DNA of 64,000 nucleotides from Methylocystis silviterrae (GTDB lineage Bacteria; Pseudomonadota; Alphaproteobacteria; Rhizobiales; Beijerinckiaceae): contig NZ_JABVWW010000006.1 of NCBI RefSeq assembly GCF_013350005.1, positions 167,590 through 231,589 on the forward strand, written 5' to 3'. Shown here piece after piece: positions 51,107-59,425 of the stretch; positions within the stretch are counted from its first letter, which is position 1; each line of letters starts with the position of its first letter. Made by a program: the position numbers and the translations under genes. The notes below the pieces were generated by a model. That model was not told the DNA's origin, made no database searches, and saw only the letters and a list, made by a program, of their open reading frames with translations.

Positions 51107-51961
51107 ATGAAATTCGTCAAGAAGTTCCGCGTCGAGCCCGGCTCGGACGTCGATCTCGGATCAATCGATCCGGGTTTTCATGGCGACTATGCGAATGACG
51201 CCCAAACGGCGCAGGAATTGCAGCGCAATCTCACGCGCATAACCGAGCTGCAGCGCAAACTCTACGCCGACCGCACGCATTCTCTGCTGATCGTCTTGCA
51301 GGGCATCGACAGCGCCGGCAAGGACGGCACCTGCTGGCATGTCATCAGCGCCATGGACCCGCAGGGCGTGCTGGTGACGGGATTCAAGCAGCCGACTCCC
51401 GAAGAACAGGAGCACGACTTCCTGTGGCGCGTCCATCCGCATGCGCCGCGGCGCGGCTACGTTTCGATCTTCAATCGCTCGCATTACGAAGACGTGCTTG
51501 TCGTGCGCGTGCATAAGCTCGCGCCCAAGGAGGTCTGGAAGCCGCGCTATGATTTCATCAATGAATGGGAAAAGCTGCTCACGGTAGAAAACAAGACGAC
51601 GATTCTGAAATTCTTCCTCTATATCTCGAAGGACGAACAGCTCAAGCGTTTCAAGGCGCGGCTCGACGATCCGGCGAATCAATGGAAGATCAGCGCCAGC
51701 GACTATTCCGAGCGCAAAAAATGGGACGACTACATCAAGGCCTTCGAGGCGGCCTTGTCGCGCTGCTCGACCGAACATGCGCCCTGGTTCGTCATCCCGG
51801 CAAATCACAAATGGTTTCGCAATCTCGCGGTTTCCAGCATCATCGCCGATACGCTCGACGATCTTAATCTGAAGCTGCCGAAGCCCTCCGTCGAGATCGA
51901 CGAAATCCGCAAGCTTTATCAACAAGCAAAGAACGAAGAGGAAAGGAGCAAGGCCGGGTGA
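51107..51961 (+). CDS. ppk2: PPK2-family polyphosphate kinase
   Basis: A 284-residue single-domain PPK2. The Walker A-type LIVLQGIDSAGKDGTCWHVISAMDPQGV, the lid HDFLWRVHPHAPRRGYVSIFNRSHYEDVLVVRVH and the C-terminal RKKWDDYIKAFEAALSRCSTEHAPWFVIPANHKWFRNL are all conserved. It phosphorylates nucleotides (AMP, ADP or GDP) with polyphosphate. Which class it belongs to cannot be settled by eye. The ATG at 51107 has GGAGGCGGAG upstream, and the stop overlaps the MFS gene by 4 bp. Co-transcription with an H+-ATPase suggests polyphosphate-driven ATP supply under stress. Confidence 0.94.
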   Translation: MKFVKKFRVEPGSDVDLGSIDPGFHGDYANDAQTAQELQRNLTRITELQRKLYADRTHSLLIVLQGIDSAGKDGTCWHVISAMDPQGVLVTGFKQPTPEEQEHDFLWRVHPHAPRRGYVSIFNRSHYEDVLVVRVHKLAPKEVWKPRYDFINEWEKLLTVENKTTILKFFLYISKDEQLKRFKARLDDPANQWKISASDYSERKKWDDYIKAFEAALSRCSTEHAPWFVIPANHKWFRNLAVSSIIADTLDDLNLKLPKPSVEIDEIRKLYQQAKNEEERSKAG

Positions 51962-53385
51962 CGGCCTCGCCATTGAACGCCGCCTCGGTCTTTTCCGCGC
52001 TCGACGAAGCGCCGATGACATGGCGTCATTACGCCTATTGGCTCGCAGCGAGCGGCGGCGCGTTTTTGGACGGCTTCTCGGTGTCCGCCCTCGGCGTCGC
52101 GCTGCCGCTGCTCAAGCGGGACTTTCCGATCAGTCCGCTTTTCGTCGGCCTGATTGGATCGGCGCTGGTGCTCGGCGCGGTCGCTGGATCGGCGCTCGGC
52201 GGCATCGGCGCGGACAGATTCGGCCGCAAGCGCGTCTTCATCGCCGACATGGCGATCATCGCGTTCGCGTGCTTTATCGGCGCGGCGGCGCCGAACGCCC
52301 ACGTCATCCTGCTGTCGCAGTTCCTGCTTGGCGTTGGCGTCGGCATCGATTTTCCGACGAGCGGCGCCTATGTGTCGGAGCTCATGCCGCGCGCGACGCG
52401 CAACAGAATGACAGTTGCGACGATCGCCCTGCAGTCGGTCGGCATGGCGGCGGCGGCTCTCGCCGGCCTCGCTTTATTGAAGCTACGGCCGTCAACAGAA
52501 GACTGGCGGCTGCTGTTCGGCGCCAGCGGCATGATTGCGTTGCTTTTCTTATCCGCGCGCCTATGGGCGCCGGAAAGCGTGCGCTGGCTGGTGGCGAAGG
52601 GGCGGATCAGCGAAGCGACGGCGCTGCTCAGGACATTATTGGTCGAGTTCGGCGAGACGCCTGTGAGCCTTCGCGCGGAAGCGGTCGCCGTGGCGGCGTC
52701 GAAGCGGGCTTCCGCGCCCAAGGCGCAGGACGTCGGCTATTCGGCGCTGTTCCGCGAAGCCTATCGCGCCCGCACGATGCTCGTCTCCTTGCCGTGGATG
52801 CTGATGGACGTCGCGACCTATGGCGTCGGTCTGTTCACGCCCGTCATTCTCGGCGCCATGCATCTCGGCGCGGCCGACGCGGGCTCGCTCGCGGCCGACT
52901 TCGCCGACGCGGAAGGCAGCGCCATCGTCGACGCTTTTCTGATCATCGGCTTTGTGGCGAGCCTCTGGGCGGTTCCGCGCTTTGGGCGGATCACCATGCA
53001 GGTCGCGGGATTTAGCGGCATGGGGCTCGGCATGCTGCTGTTGCTCTTCGCCGCGATGTCGGACAATGGCGCGAATGCGCATCTCGCCTTCGTCATCGGC
53101 GGCTTCATGCTGTTCAATTTCGCGATGAACGCCGGACCCAACGCCACGACGTTCACCCTCGCGCCGACGCTGTTCCCGACGGCGATTCGCGCCTCAGCCA
53201 GCGGCTTCGCGGCGGCGAGCGCCAAGGTCGGCGCGACTTTCGGCACATTCGTGGTGCCGCAACTGCAGGCCGGCTGGGGACTCACGGGCGTCGTCGCCCT
53301 CATGGTCGCCGTCAGCGTCGCGGGGCTGGTGACGACGGCCGGCCTGGCGCATGCGGTCAATGAGGAGGGGGCGCTCGAGGAATAG
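51958..53385 (+). CDS. MFS transporter, sugar-porter-like
   Basis: A 475-residue transporter with about 12 helices. GGIGADRFGRKRVF after helix 2 is the MFS A-motif, FLLGVGVGIDFPTSGAYVSELMP follows helix 4, and RLWAPESVRWLVAKGR before the central loop is the PESxRWL motif of the sugar-porter/SHS families. The second half contains NAGPNATTFTLAPTLFPTAIRASASGF, typical of phosphate/metabolite:H+ symporters. GTG start with 4-bp overlap. The substrate is unknown. As the last gene of the fluoride-riboswitch operon it could be an anion or metabolite carrier. Confidence 0.9.
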   Translation: MTASPLNAASVFSALDEAPMTWRHYAYWLAASGGAFLDGFSVSALGVALPLLKRDFPISPLFVGLIGSALVLGAVAGSALGGIGADRFGRKRVFIADMAIIAFACFIGAAAPNAHVILLSQFLLGVGVGIDFPTSGAYVSELMPRATRNRMTVATIALQSVGMAAAALAGLALLKLRPSTEDWRLLFGASGMIALLFLSARLWAPESVRWLVAKGRISEATALLRTLLVEFGETPVSLRAEAVAVAASKRASAPKAQDVGYSALFREAYRARTMLVSLPWMLMDVATYGVGLFTPVILGAMHLGAADAGSLAADFADAEGSAIVDAFLIIGFVASLWAVPRFGRITMQVAGFSGMGLGMLLLLFAAMSDNGANAHLAFVIGGFMLFNFAMNAGPNATTFTLAPTLFPTAIRASASGFAAASAKVGATFGTFVVPQLQAGWGLTGVVALMVAVSVAGLVTTAGLAHAVNEEGALEE

Positions 53386-53396
53386 CCGAGGCGGCG

Positions 53397-53513
53397 CTAC
53401 TGCAGATGAGCGACCAGCGTCCAGGCGCCGAGAAAAATGATCATGACGAGGCAGAGCGCCGAGAGGACGATGAGGATCGCCTTATTGGCGGCGCGCTGAT
53501 CGTCCCTTCGCAT
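53397..53513 (-). CDS. 38-residue single-helix membrane peptide at the end of the cox operon
   Basis: A short frame reads MRRDDQRAANKAILIV followed by one hydrophobic helix (LSALCLVMIIFLGAWTLVAHLQ). GGAG lies eight bases before the ATG and the gene follows the subunit IV stop by 62 bp on the same strand. The size, N-in/one-helix topology and operon position suggest a small accessory oxidase subunit or assembly peptide. No family is recognised. Confidence 0.6.
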   Translation of the reverse strand: MRRDDQRAANKAILIVLSALCLVMIIFLGAWTLVAHLQ

Positions 53514-53575
53514 TCGCGATTCTCCGACGGCCCGAGATCAGCACGATTCATTCAGGCGGAGCGGGCGAGCCCGCG

Positions 53576-53956
53576 TCACGCGCCGAAAAAGATCACGCGC
53601 AGATAATTGGTATAGTCGCCTTCCCACGCCATCATCGCCATCAGAACCAGCACCGCCATCGGCGGCGCCAGAATGGCGACGACCAGCGCCAGCCGCTCCC
53701 ACGCCATGTGCATGAAGACGGCGACGATGAGCCCCGCCTTCAGCAGCATAAACAGGACGATCAGGAACCATCGCAAATAGCCCTGAAAGTCGAAATAATC
53801 GACGAGATAGGAGCAGGCGCTCAGAAAGAAGAGCAGCCCCCACACCAGAAGATAGAGCTTGATTGGATGCTGCTGGCCATGCGCCTGCGCCGCGGGCTGC
53901 GCCGCTTGCGCGACAGGCGCATGGCTGTGCGTCGTATTTTCCGTCGTCGCCGTCAT
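53576..53956 (-). CDS. Cytochrome c oxidase subunit IV (CoxF/CtaF-like)
   Basis: From the ATG at 53956 (GGGGGAAC upstream) a 126-residue protein with a His/Ala/Gln-rich N-terminus and three membrane helices: LYLLVWGLLFFLSACSYLVDY, RWFLIVLFMLLKAGLIVAVFMHMAWER and LALVVAILAPPMAVLVLMAMMA. The KAGLIVAVFMHMAWE helix is the hallmark of prokaryotic COX4 (caa3/bo3 subunit IV). It starts 20 bp after the second subunit III gene. The role is structural or assembly. Confidence 0.9.
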   Translation of the reverse strand: MTATTENTTHSHAPVAQAAQPAAQAHGQQHPIKLYLLVWGLLFFLSACSYLVDYFDFQGYLRWFLIVLFMLLKAGLIVAVFMHMAWERLALVVAILAPPMAVLVLMAMMAWEGDYTNYLRVIFFGA

Positions 53957-53976
53957 CAGTTCCCCCGTCGGAGACG

Positions 53977-54705
53977 TCACCACAGATAGAAGAATGCGAA
54001 GATGAAGACCCATACGAGATCCACGAAGTGCCAATATAGGCCCATGATCTCGACGATCTCGTATCTGCCCTTGCGACTCGTGAAAAAGCCGCGCCGTCCG
54101 ACGTCATAATCGCCGCGCCAGACGGCGCGCGCCACGATGAGCAGGAAAATCACGCCGATCGACACGTGGAAGCCGTGAAAGCCGGTAATCATGAAGAAGC
54201 TCGAGCCGAACTGCGCCGCGCCGAAGGGATTGCCCCATGGCCGCACGCCTTCGTGAATGAGCTTGGTCCATTCGAAGGCCTGCATGCCGACGAAGGCTGC
54301 GCCAAAGAACGCCGTCACCAGCATTAAAATCGCGGCCTTCCTGCGCTCGCGCGCATAGGCGAAGTTGACGGCCATCGCCATGGTGCCCGAACTCGTGATG
54401 AGATCGAAGGTCATGATGGCGATGAGGATGAGCGGGATTTTCTTGCCGCCGATCTCGAGAGCGAAGATTTCGCTCGGGTGCGGCCATTCCACCGTCGTGG
54501 ACATGCGCACCGTCATGTAGGAAATCAGAAAGCAGCTGAAGACGAAGGTGTCGCTGACGAGGAAGATCCACATCATCGCCTTGCCCCAGGACGCGCCCTT
54601 GAAAGAGCGCTGATCCGAGGACCAGTCAGCGACCATGCCGTGCAGGCTGCTCCGCAGCGTGGGCTCAGTCGTTACATGTTCAGTCGTGACAGGCTCCGCC
54701 GTCAT
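53977..54705 (-). CDS. coxC: Heme-copper oxidase subunit III (copy B)
   Basis: A 242-residue subunit III. GKAMMWIFLVSDTFVFSCFLISYMTVR, GSSFFMITGFHGFHVSIGVIFLLIVARA and GLYWHFVDLVWVFIFAFFYLW are the canonical COX3 helices, including the GFHGFHV and YWHFVDxVW motifs. About five to seven helices are present. It differs strongly from the neighbouring copy and is the more canonical of the two. The ATG has GGGAA upstream, 12 bp after the preceding stop. Confidence 0.93.
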   Translation of the reverse strand: MTAEPVTTEHVTTEPTLRSSLHGMVADWSSDQRSFKGASWGKAMMWIFLVSDTFVFSCFLISYMTVRMSTTVEWPHPSEIFALEIGGKKIPLILIAIMTFDLITSSGTMAMAVNFAYARERRKAAILMLVTAFFGAAFVGMQAFEWTKLIHEGVRPWGNPFGAAQFGSSFFMITGFHGFHVSIGVIFLLIVARAVWRGDYDVGRRGFFTSRKGRYEIVEIMGLYWHFVDLVWVFIFAFFYLW

Positions 54706-54717
54706 AGCGCATTCCCT

Positions 54718-55428
54718 TTACGAAAGCAGACGCCGGCAGATGGCGCCGAAACCATCGGCCCAACCGATCAGCATGGCGAACATCAGCAACCAGACGAACT
54801 GCAGAAAATGCCAATAGATGGCGCAGAGTTCGACGCTCGTGGTCAGCGCCTTGGTGATTCGCTCGGCGCCGCGCACCTTGTCGGTGGTTCGCGCAAGCGC
54901 CACCAGACCGCCAATGAGATGCAGCGCATGCACGCCCGTCAGCAGATAGAAGAAGGCGTTCGCGGCGTTGCTCGAGGCGAAGAACCGCAGCTCGAGAAGT
55001 TCGCGCCACGCCCAGATCTGGCCGATCAGGAAAAGAGCAGCGGTTACGGCTCCGACAAGCAGCGCCGTCTTGACCCGCTCGGCGTTGGCGCGCCGGGCGG
55101 CGAAGACCGCGACTTGCAGGGCGACGCTGCTGGCGGCGAGCAGAAACGTGTTGACCCAGAGCACGCCGGGGATCGGCGGCATCTGCCAGTCGGGCGCGTC
55201 GCCGCGCATGAAAAAGGCGGCGGCGAGCAGAGAGAATAGACAGCCGGCGACGGCGAGAAAGACCGCGAGCCCCACTCTCCCGGCTGTCGGCGGCTCGGCG
55301 CCGCCGGCGCGACGATAATGCGCAACCTCGCCTTCCTCGAGCCAGGGCGACTCCAGCACCCCCTGGCGCACCAACCACATGACCGCAACAGTGGCGATAA
55401 AGACGAAGAAGAGCCCCATGACGCTCAT
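54718..55428 (-). CDS. Heme-copper oxidase subunit III-like protein (copy A)
   Basis: A 236-residue protein with about six helices. LWVNTFLLAASSVALQVAVFAARRA, FYLLTGVHALHLIGGLVALAR and CAIYWHFLQFVWLLMFAMLIGWA match the COX3 family (TGVHALH, YWHFLQFVW), but the N-terminal third is divergent. It overlaps the subunit I gene by 4 bp. Two subunit III genes in tandem occur in some alternative aa3/caa3-type clusters. Whether both are in one complex is unknown. Confidence 0.88.
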   Translation of the reverse strand: MSVMGLFFVFIATVAVMWLVRQGVLESPWLEEGEVAHYRRAGGAEPPTAGRVGLAVFLAVAGCLFSLLAAAFFMRGDAPDWQMPPIPGVLWVNTFLLAASSVALQVAVFAARRANAERVKTALLVGAVTAALFLIGQIWAWRELLELRFFASSNAANAFFYLLTGVHALHLIGGLVALARTTDKVRGAERITKALTTSVELCAIYWHFLQFVWLLMFAMLIGWADGFGAICRRLLS

Positions 55429-57191
55429 GGCGAACGCTCTCCTCTCACCGGCGGCGCGTTCTGCGGCAGATAATCCTCCGGCGCGCCGGGCACGCTGTAG
55501 GCGTATGGCCAGCGATAAACCACCGGGAGCTGCTTACCCCAATTGCCGTGTCCCGGCGGCGTTTCGGGCGTCTGCCATTCGAGCGAAGCGGCGCGCCACG
55601 GATTGCCGCCGGCCGGCGCGCCATGCTTCAGGCTCTTGAACAGATTGTAGAAGAAGATCGATTGCGCGAAACCGACCGCCAAGGCGATGACCGTGATCAC
55701 AATGTTGAGCGTGGCGGCTGACGCGGGAACGAAGGCGGTTTCGCCCATCTCGTAGAAGCGCCGCGGCATCCCGAGCACGCCGAGATAGTGCATCGGAAAG
55801 AAGATCGCATAGGCGCCAAGGAAGGTGATCCAGAAGTGAATCTTGCCGAGCCGCTCGTCCATCATGCGGCCGGTGATCTTCGGATACCAGTGATAGATCG
55901 CGCCGAAAATGACGAGCACCGGCGCGATGCCCATCACCATGTGGAAATGGGCGACGACGAACAGCGTCGCGGACAGTGGCACGTCGACGATGACATTGCC
56001 GAGATAGAGGCCGGTAATGCCGCCGTTGACGAAGGTGACGAGGAACCCCAGCGCGAACAGCATCGGCGTCGTGAAATGGATGTCGGCGTGCCAGAGGGTC
56101 AGCACCCAATTATAGACCTTCAGCGCCGTCGGCACCGCGATCGCGAGCGTCGTCACCGCGAAGAAGAACCCGAACCACGGGTCCATGCCGCTGATATACA
56201 TATGGTGGCCCCAGACCACCATGCCGAGCACGCCAATGGCGATGATGGCCCAGACCATCATCCTGTATCCGAAGATGTTCTTGCGTGCATGCACGCTGAT
56301 CAGATCGGAAACGACGCCGAAGGCCGGCAGCGCGACGATATAGACTTCCGGATGACCAAAGAACCAGAACAGGTGCTGGAACAGGATCGGGCTGCCGCCG
56401 ACATAGTCCTTGCGCTCGCCGAGTTCGACGAGCGACGGCATGAAGAAGCTCGTGCCGAGCGTGCGGTCGAGGAGCAGCATGAGGCAGGCGACGAAGAGGC
56501 CGGGGAAGGCGAGAAGCGCCATCACGGCGGCGGCGAAGATCCCCCAAACCGTCAGCGGCATGCGCATCAGCGTCATGCCTCGGGTGCGCGCCTGCAGCAC
56601 CGTCACCACGTAATTCAGTCCGCCCATCGTGAAGCCGACGATGAAGAGGATCAACGAAACGAGCATCAGGATGATGCCGTATTCGTGGCCCGGCGTGCCC
56701 GTCAGGATCGATTGCGGCGGATACAGGGTCCAGCCGGCGCCGGTCGGCCCGCCAGGGAAGAAATAGCTCGAGACGAGAACCAGGGTCGCGATCAGATAGA
56801 CCCAGAAGCTGAGCATGTTGACGTAAGGGAACACCATGTCCCTCGCGCCCACCATCAGTGGAATGAGATAGTTGCCGAAGCCGCCGAGAAAGATGGCGGT
56901 GAGCATATAGACGACCATGATCATGCCATGCATGGTCACGGACTGGTAATAGACACTGGCGTCAATGAACGGGATCGCCCCTGGAAAGGCGAGCTGCAGG
57001 CGAATCACCCATGACAGCACCAGAGCCAAAATGCCGACGGTGATGGCCGTGCCGGCGTATTGAATGGCGATGACCTTGGCGTCCTGGCTGAACACATATT
57101 TCGTGATCCAGCTGTGAGCGTGATAGAGTTCGACGTCGGCCACCTCCGCCGGCGGCGGCGCGACGTTCTGGGGTACGCTGGCGTCGGTCAT
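55425..57191 (-). CDS. coxA: Cytochrome c oxidase subunit I
   Basis: A 588-residue protein with 12 or more helices. HGMIMVVYMLTAIFLGGFGNYLIPL has a heme a His, FWFFGHPEVYIVALPAFGVVSD holds the CuB His and the cross-linked Tyr, VVWGHHMYISGMDP the other CuB histidines, and VVAHFHMVMG the heme a/a3 ligands. The K- and D-channel families cannot be typed confidently by eye, but the sequence is A-type-like. It reduces O2 and pumps protons. The ATG has GGGAGGA seven bases upstream and follows subunit II by 115 bp. Confidence 0.96.
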   Translation of the reverse strand: MTDASVPQNVAPPPAEVADVELYHAHSWITKYVFSQDAKVIAIQYAGTAITVGILALVLSWVIRLQLAFPGAIPFIDASVYYQSVTMHGMIMVVYMLTAIFLGGFGNYLIPLMVGARDMVFPYVNMLSFWVYLIATLVLVSSYFFPGGPTGAGWTLYPPQSILTGTPGHEYGIILMLVSLILFIVGFTMGGLNYVVTVLQARTRGMTLMRMPLTVWGIFAAAVMALLAFPGLFVACLMLLLDRTLGTSFFMPSLVELGERKDYVGGSPILFQHLFWFFGHPEVYIVALPAFGVVSDLISVHARKNIFGYRMMVWAIIAIGVLGMVVWGHHMYISGMDPWFGFFFAVTTLAIAVPTALKVYNWVLTLWHADIHFTTPMLFALGFLVTFVNGGITGLYLGNVIVDVPLSATLFVVAHFHMVMGIAPVLVIFGAIYHWYPKITGRMMDERLGKIHFWITFLGAYAIFFPMHYLGVLGMPRRFYEMGETAFVPASAATLNIVITVIALAVGFAQSIFFYNLFKSLKHGAPAGGNPWRAASLEWQTPETPPGHGNWGKQLPVVYRWPYAYSVPGAPEDYLPQNAPPVRGERSP

Positions 57192-57306
57192 GGAACGATC
57201 CTCCCTTCGCCACTATCGCGCTTCCGGCGAACGATCGAGCCCCGTCGCAGCGGCGCTCGGTCAGCGGCGATGAATGTCAAAGCGGCGCAACTCGCATCGG
57301 TGAGCG

Positions 57307-58134
57307 TCATTGAGCAGAGGCCCGCTTGTCTCGGCCTGCGTCGCTCTTGCGCGACTGCTCGAACGTCTGCTGCGCCGTGCGCCAAGTCTCGAAGTCGGCC
57401 TCCGACTCAATGACCATCTTGCCGCGCATCTGCGGATGCCCCGTGCCGCAATAGGCGGCGCAGAGGATCTCATATTCGCCGATCTTGGTCGGCGTGAACC
57501 AAAAATATGTGACGATGCCCGGCACGAGGTCCATCTTCGCCCTGATCTCGGGGACATAGAAGTCATGTAGGACGTCGACCGATCGCAGCAGGACCTTGAC
57601 CGGCTTGCCGAGCGGCAGGTGCAGATCCCCGCTCGTGATCAGCAGATCATCCTGTCCCTTCGGATCGGCCGGGCTCAGACCCATGGAATTGGTTGAGTCG
57701 ATGTAGCGCACGTCGCTCGAGCCGAGCTGGGCGTCAGCGCCCGGCAGGCGGAAGCTCCAGTTCCACTGGACTCCCACCGCTTCGATCACCATCGCGTCCT
57801 TAGGCACGGTGATGAACTGACCCCAGACGAACAGGCCGGGCGCGAGGAGAATGATGACGGCGATCGTCGTGACGATTCCAAGCCAGGCTTCGAGCTTCTG
57901 ATTCTCCGGCTCATAGGCGGCGCGCCGGCCCGGCACATGGCGAAAGCGATAGAGGCAATAGGCCATAAACAAGATGACGGCGACGAATCCTGCCCCCGTC
58001 ACCAGGAAGGTCAGCCCCATCGTATCGTCGATGAAGCCCCAGTTCGACGCGATCGGCGTCGCCCGCCAGGGACTCAACACGTGAAACAGGATCGAACCCG
58101 CGACGACCAAGACCATAGCGATGGCGATAGACAT
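57307..58134 (-). CDS. coxB: Cytochrome c oxidase subunit II
   Basis: A 275-residue subunit with two N-terminal membrane helices (LVVAGSILFHVL plus TFLVTGAGFVAVILFMAYCLYRF, and LGIVTTIAVIILLAPGLFVWGQF) and a periplasmic cupredoxin domain. VQWNWSF is the aromatic electron-entry region. HDFYVPEIRAKMDLVPG and EILCAAYCGTGHPQMRGKM give the CuA ligands (C-x3-C-x3-H-x2-M). No fused cytochrome c domain is present. It is the first gene of the oxidase operon. Confidence 0.96.
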   Translation of the reverse strand: MSIAIAMVLVVAGSILFHVLSPWRATPIASNWGFIDDTMGLTFLVTGAGFVAVILFMAYCLYRFRHVPGRRAAYEPENQKLEAWLGIVTTIAVIILLAPGLFVWGQFITVPKDAMVIEAVGVQWNWSFRLPGADAQLGSSDVRYIDSTNSMGLSPADPKGQDDLLITSGDLHLPLGKPVKVLLRSVDVLHDFYVPEIRAKMDLVPGIVTYFWFTPTKIGEYEILCAAYCGTGHPQMRGKMVIESEADFETWRTAQQTFEQSRKSDAGRDKRASAQ

Positions 58135-58174
58135 GCGTGCTTTGACCTCGCCGGTGGTTGCGATCGATATGGCC

Positions 58175-58386
58175 CGACGGCCTATATAGACCGGCTAATC
58201 GCCGCGCGTCAAAGTGTCGCTGCAGTTGTGCGGCGACTCACTGGGGGCTCGGGCGAATCTCCTGAAAACGAGGGGACGGAAGGGCGACGCCCGCGCCACG
58301 CGTTATTCGCGCCCGGGGCCACGGCCGCAAAAAAACCCGCGCGGGAGCGTCCCGCGCGGGCGTTCGTCTTCGGGCTCGTTACAAAC
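58175..58386. other. Short intergenic region between cox operon and IalB gene
   Basis: No gene is seen. It contains the cox promoter side and the terminator of the IalB-family gene. Confidence 0.4.
58329..58360 (-). terminator. Intrinsic terminator of the IalB-family gene
   Basis: A perfect 11-bp stem (CCCGCGCGGGA with TCCCGCGCGGG, loop GCG) is followed on the minus strand by seven T (58335-58329). It lies 26 bp beyond the stop at 58387. Confidence 0.92.
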
Positions 58387-59115
58387 TTATTTCTTCGTGG
58401 CGGCCGGCGCGGGCTTCGGCGCGGGCGACGTGGCGGCGCCCTTCTGGGCCTCGAGCTTCTTGCGCTCCTCCTCGGCCTTTTTCTGCAGTTCCTCCTGCAG
58501 CTTCTTTTGCTGCTCTTCGAGGACCTTGGGGTCGACGGCGGGGCCGTCGAAGGCTTTGCCGAAATTGGCGAGCGGCAGATAGAAGGTGACCTCGCCGTTC
58601 GCCTGATTCTTAACGACCACCGTCATCTTTTCGGCCTTCTTCATGCCGTCGACGACCGCCTTCTTGACTTTCGCCTCAGCGAAGCAGCCATTCGGGAAGC
58701 AGATTTCGAACGCGCCGCTTTCCGGCGCTCCCTTATCGATCGAAAAGCGGAAACCGGGTTTCAGCATGAGGCCTGGCGGCAACAGCAGGCGGATGATCTT
58801 CTGATCGTCGCCCTTGGGATCGTAAATCGCGAGCGCGAGCAGCGGCTGGGGCGCCTCGCCCTCCTTCGCCGACACGCCGAAGTCGCGCGTCGTGTAGCAC
58901 ATTTCCTTTTTGGTCTGCGGATCAGCGCCGCACACCTTGGTCCAGTCCGGCTGGACAGCGACGAGTTCGGCGGCGATCGGCCCCTGAGGCTGCTGTTGCT
59001 GTTGCTGCTGCGCTGCGCCGGCCGCGGGCGCCTGCTGCGCCAATGCGCCGCCGCCGCCGAACAGCAACGCTCCCGCAAGGGCGATCGCGCAAGAACGCGA
59101 GATATGGGTCGACAT
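58387..59115 (-). CDS. Invasion-associated locus B (IalB) family periplasmic protein
   Basis: From the ATG at 59115 (AAAGGA eight bases upstream) a 242-residue protein with signal peptide SRSCAIALAGALLFGGGGALAQ. A Gln-rich linker is followed by the IalB domain: WTKVCGADPQTKKEMCYTTRDFG with two Cys, and ESGAFEICFPNGCFAEAKV with two more, likely disulfides. The C-terminal ~60 residues are a Lys/Glu-rich coiled coil ending in a Pro/Ala/Lys tail. IalB proteins are common in non-pathogenic Rhizobiales; the biochemical role is unknown despite the name. Confidence 0.92.
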   Translation of the reverse strand: MSTHISRSCAIALAGALLFGGGGALAQQAPAAGAAQQQQQQQPQGPIAAELVAVQPDWTKVCGADPQTKKEMCYTTRDFGVSAKEGEAPQPLLALAIYDPKGDDQKIIRLLLPPGLMLKPGFRFSIDKGAPESGAFEICFPNGCFAEAKVKKAVVDGMKKAEKMTVVVKNQANGEVTFYLPLANFGKAFDGPAVDPKVLEEQQKKLQEELQKKAEEERKKLEAQKGAATSPAPKPAPAATKK

Positions 59116-59425
59116 CGGAAGTTCCTTTCGATTGTCCTGCTGGCCGGCGCTCTCCGGCTCCGGATAGTTTCGAGATCGCGTCATAACGGGAGCCGCCTTC
59201 GCGCCACAGCGCCATGGAACTTGACCAGCCCGTGTTCCAGCGCGATCGCGAGACGCCGACGAGGCGACGGCATCGCTCTTACATGGTCGCGGCAGTAAAT
59301 TCCAGCCGGACGGAGTGCTCAATGCTTGGAGAAGGCGCTTTTTGCCCACAACTATCGCAAAAAAATGGCCGAAAACTTAAGCGCGACTCGCTTCTTGCGA
59401 CAGGACGTTGGATTATGGTCCGCCG

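Noticed and set aside
55788..57014. 408-codon + strand frame over coxA
   Set aside because: It is very rich in His, Asp and Arg, with no domain; antisense to oxidase subunit I.
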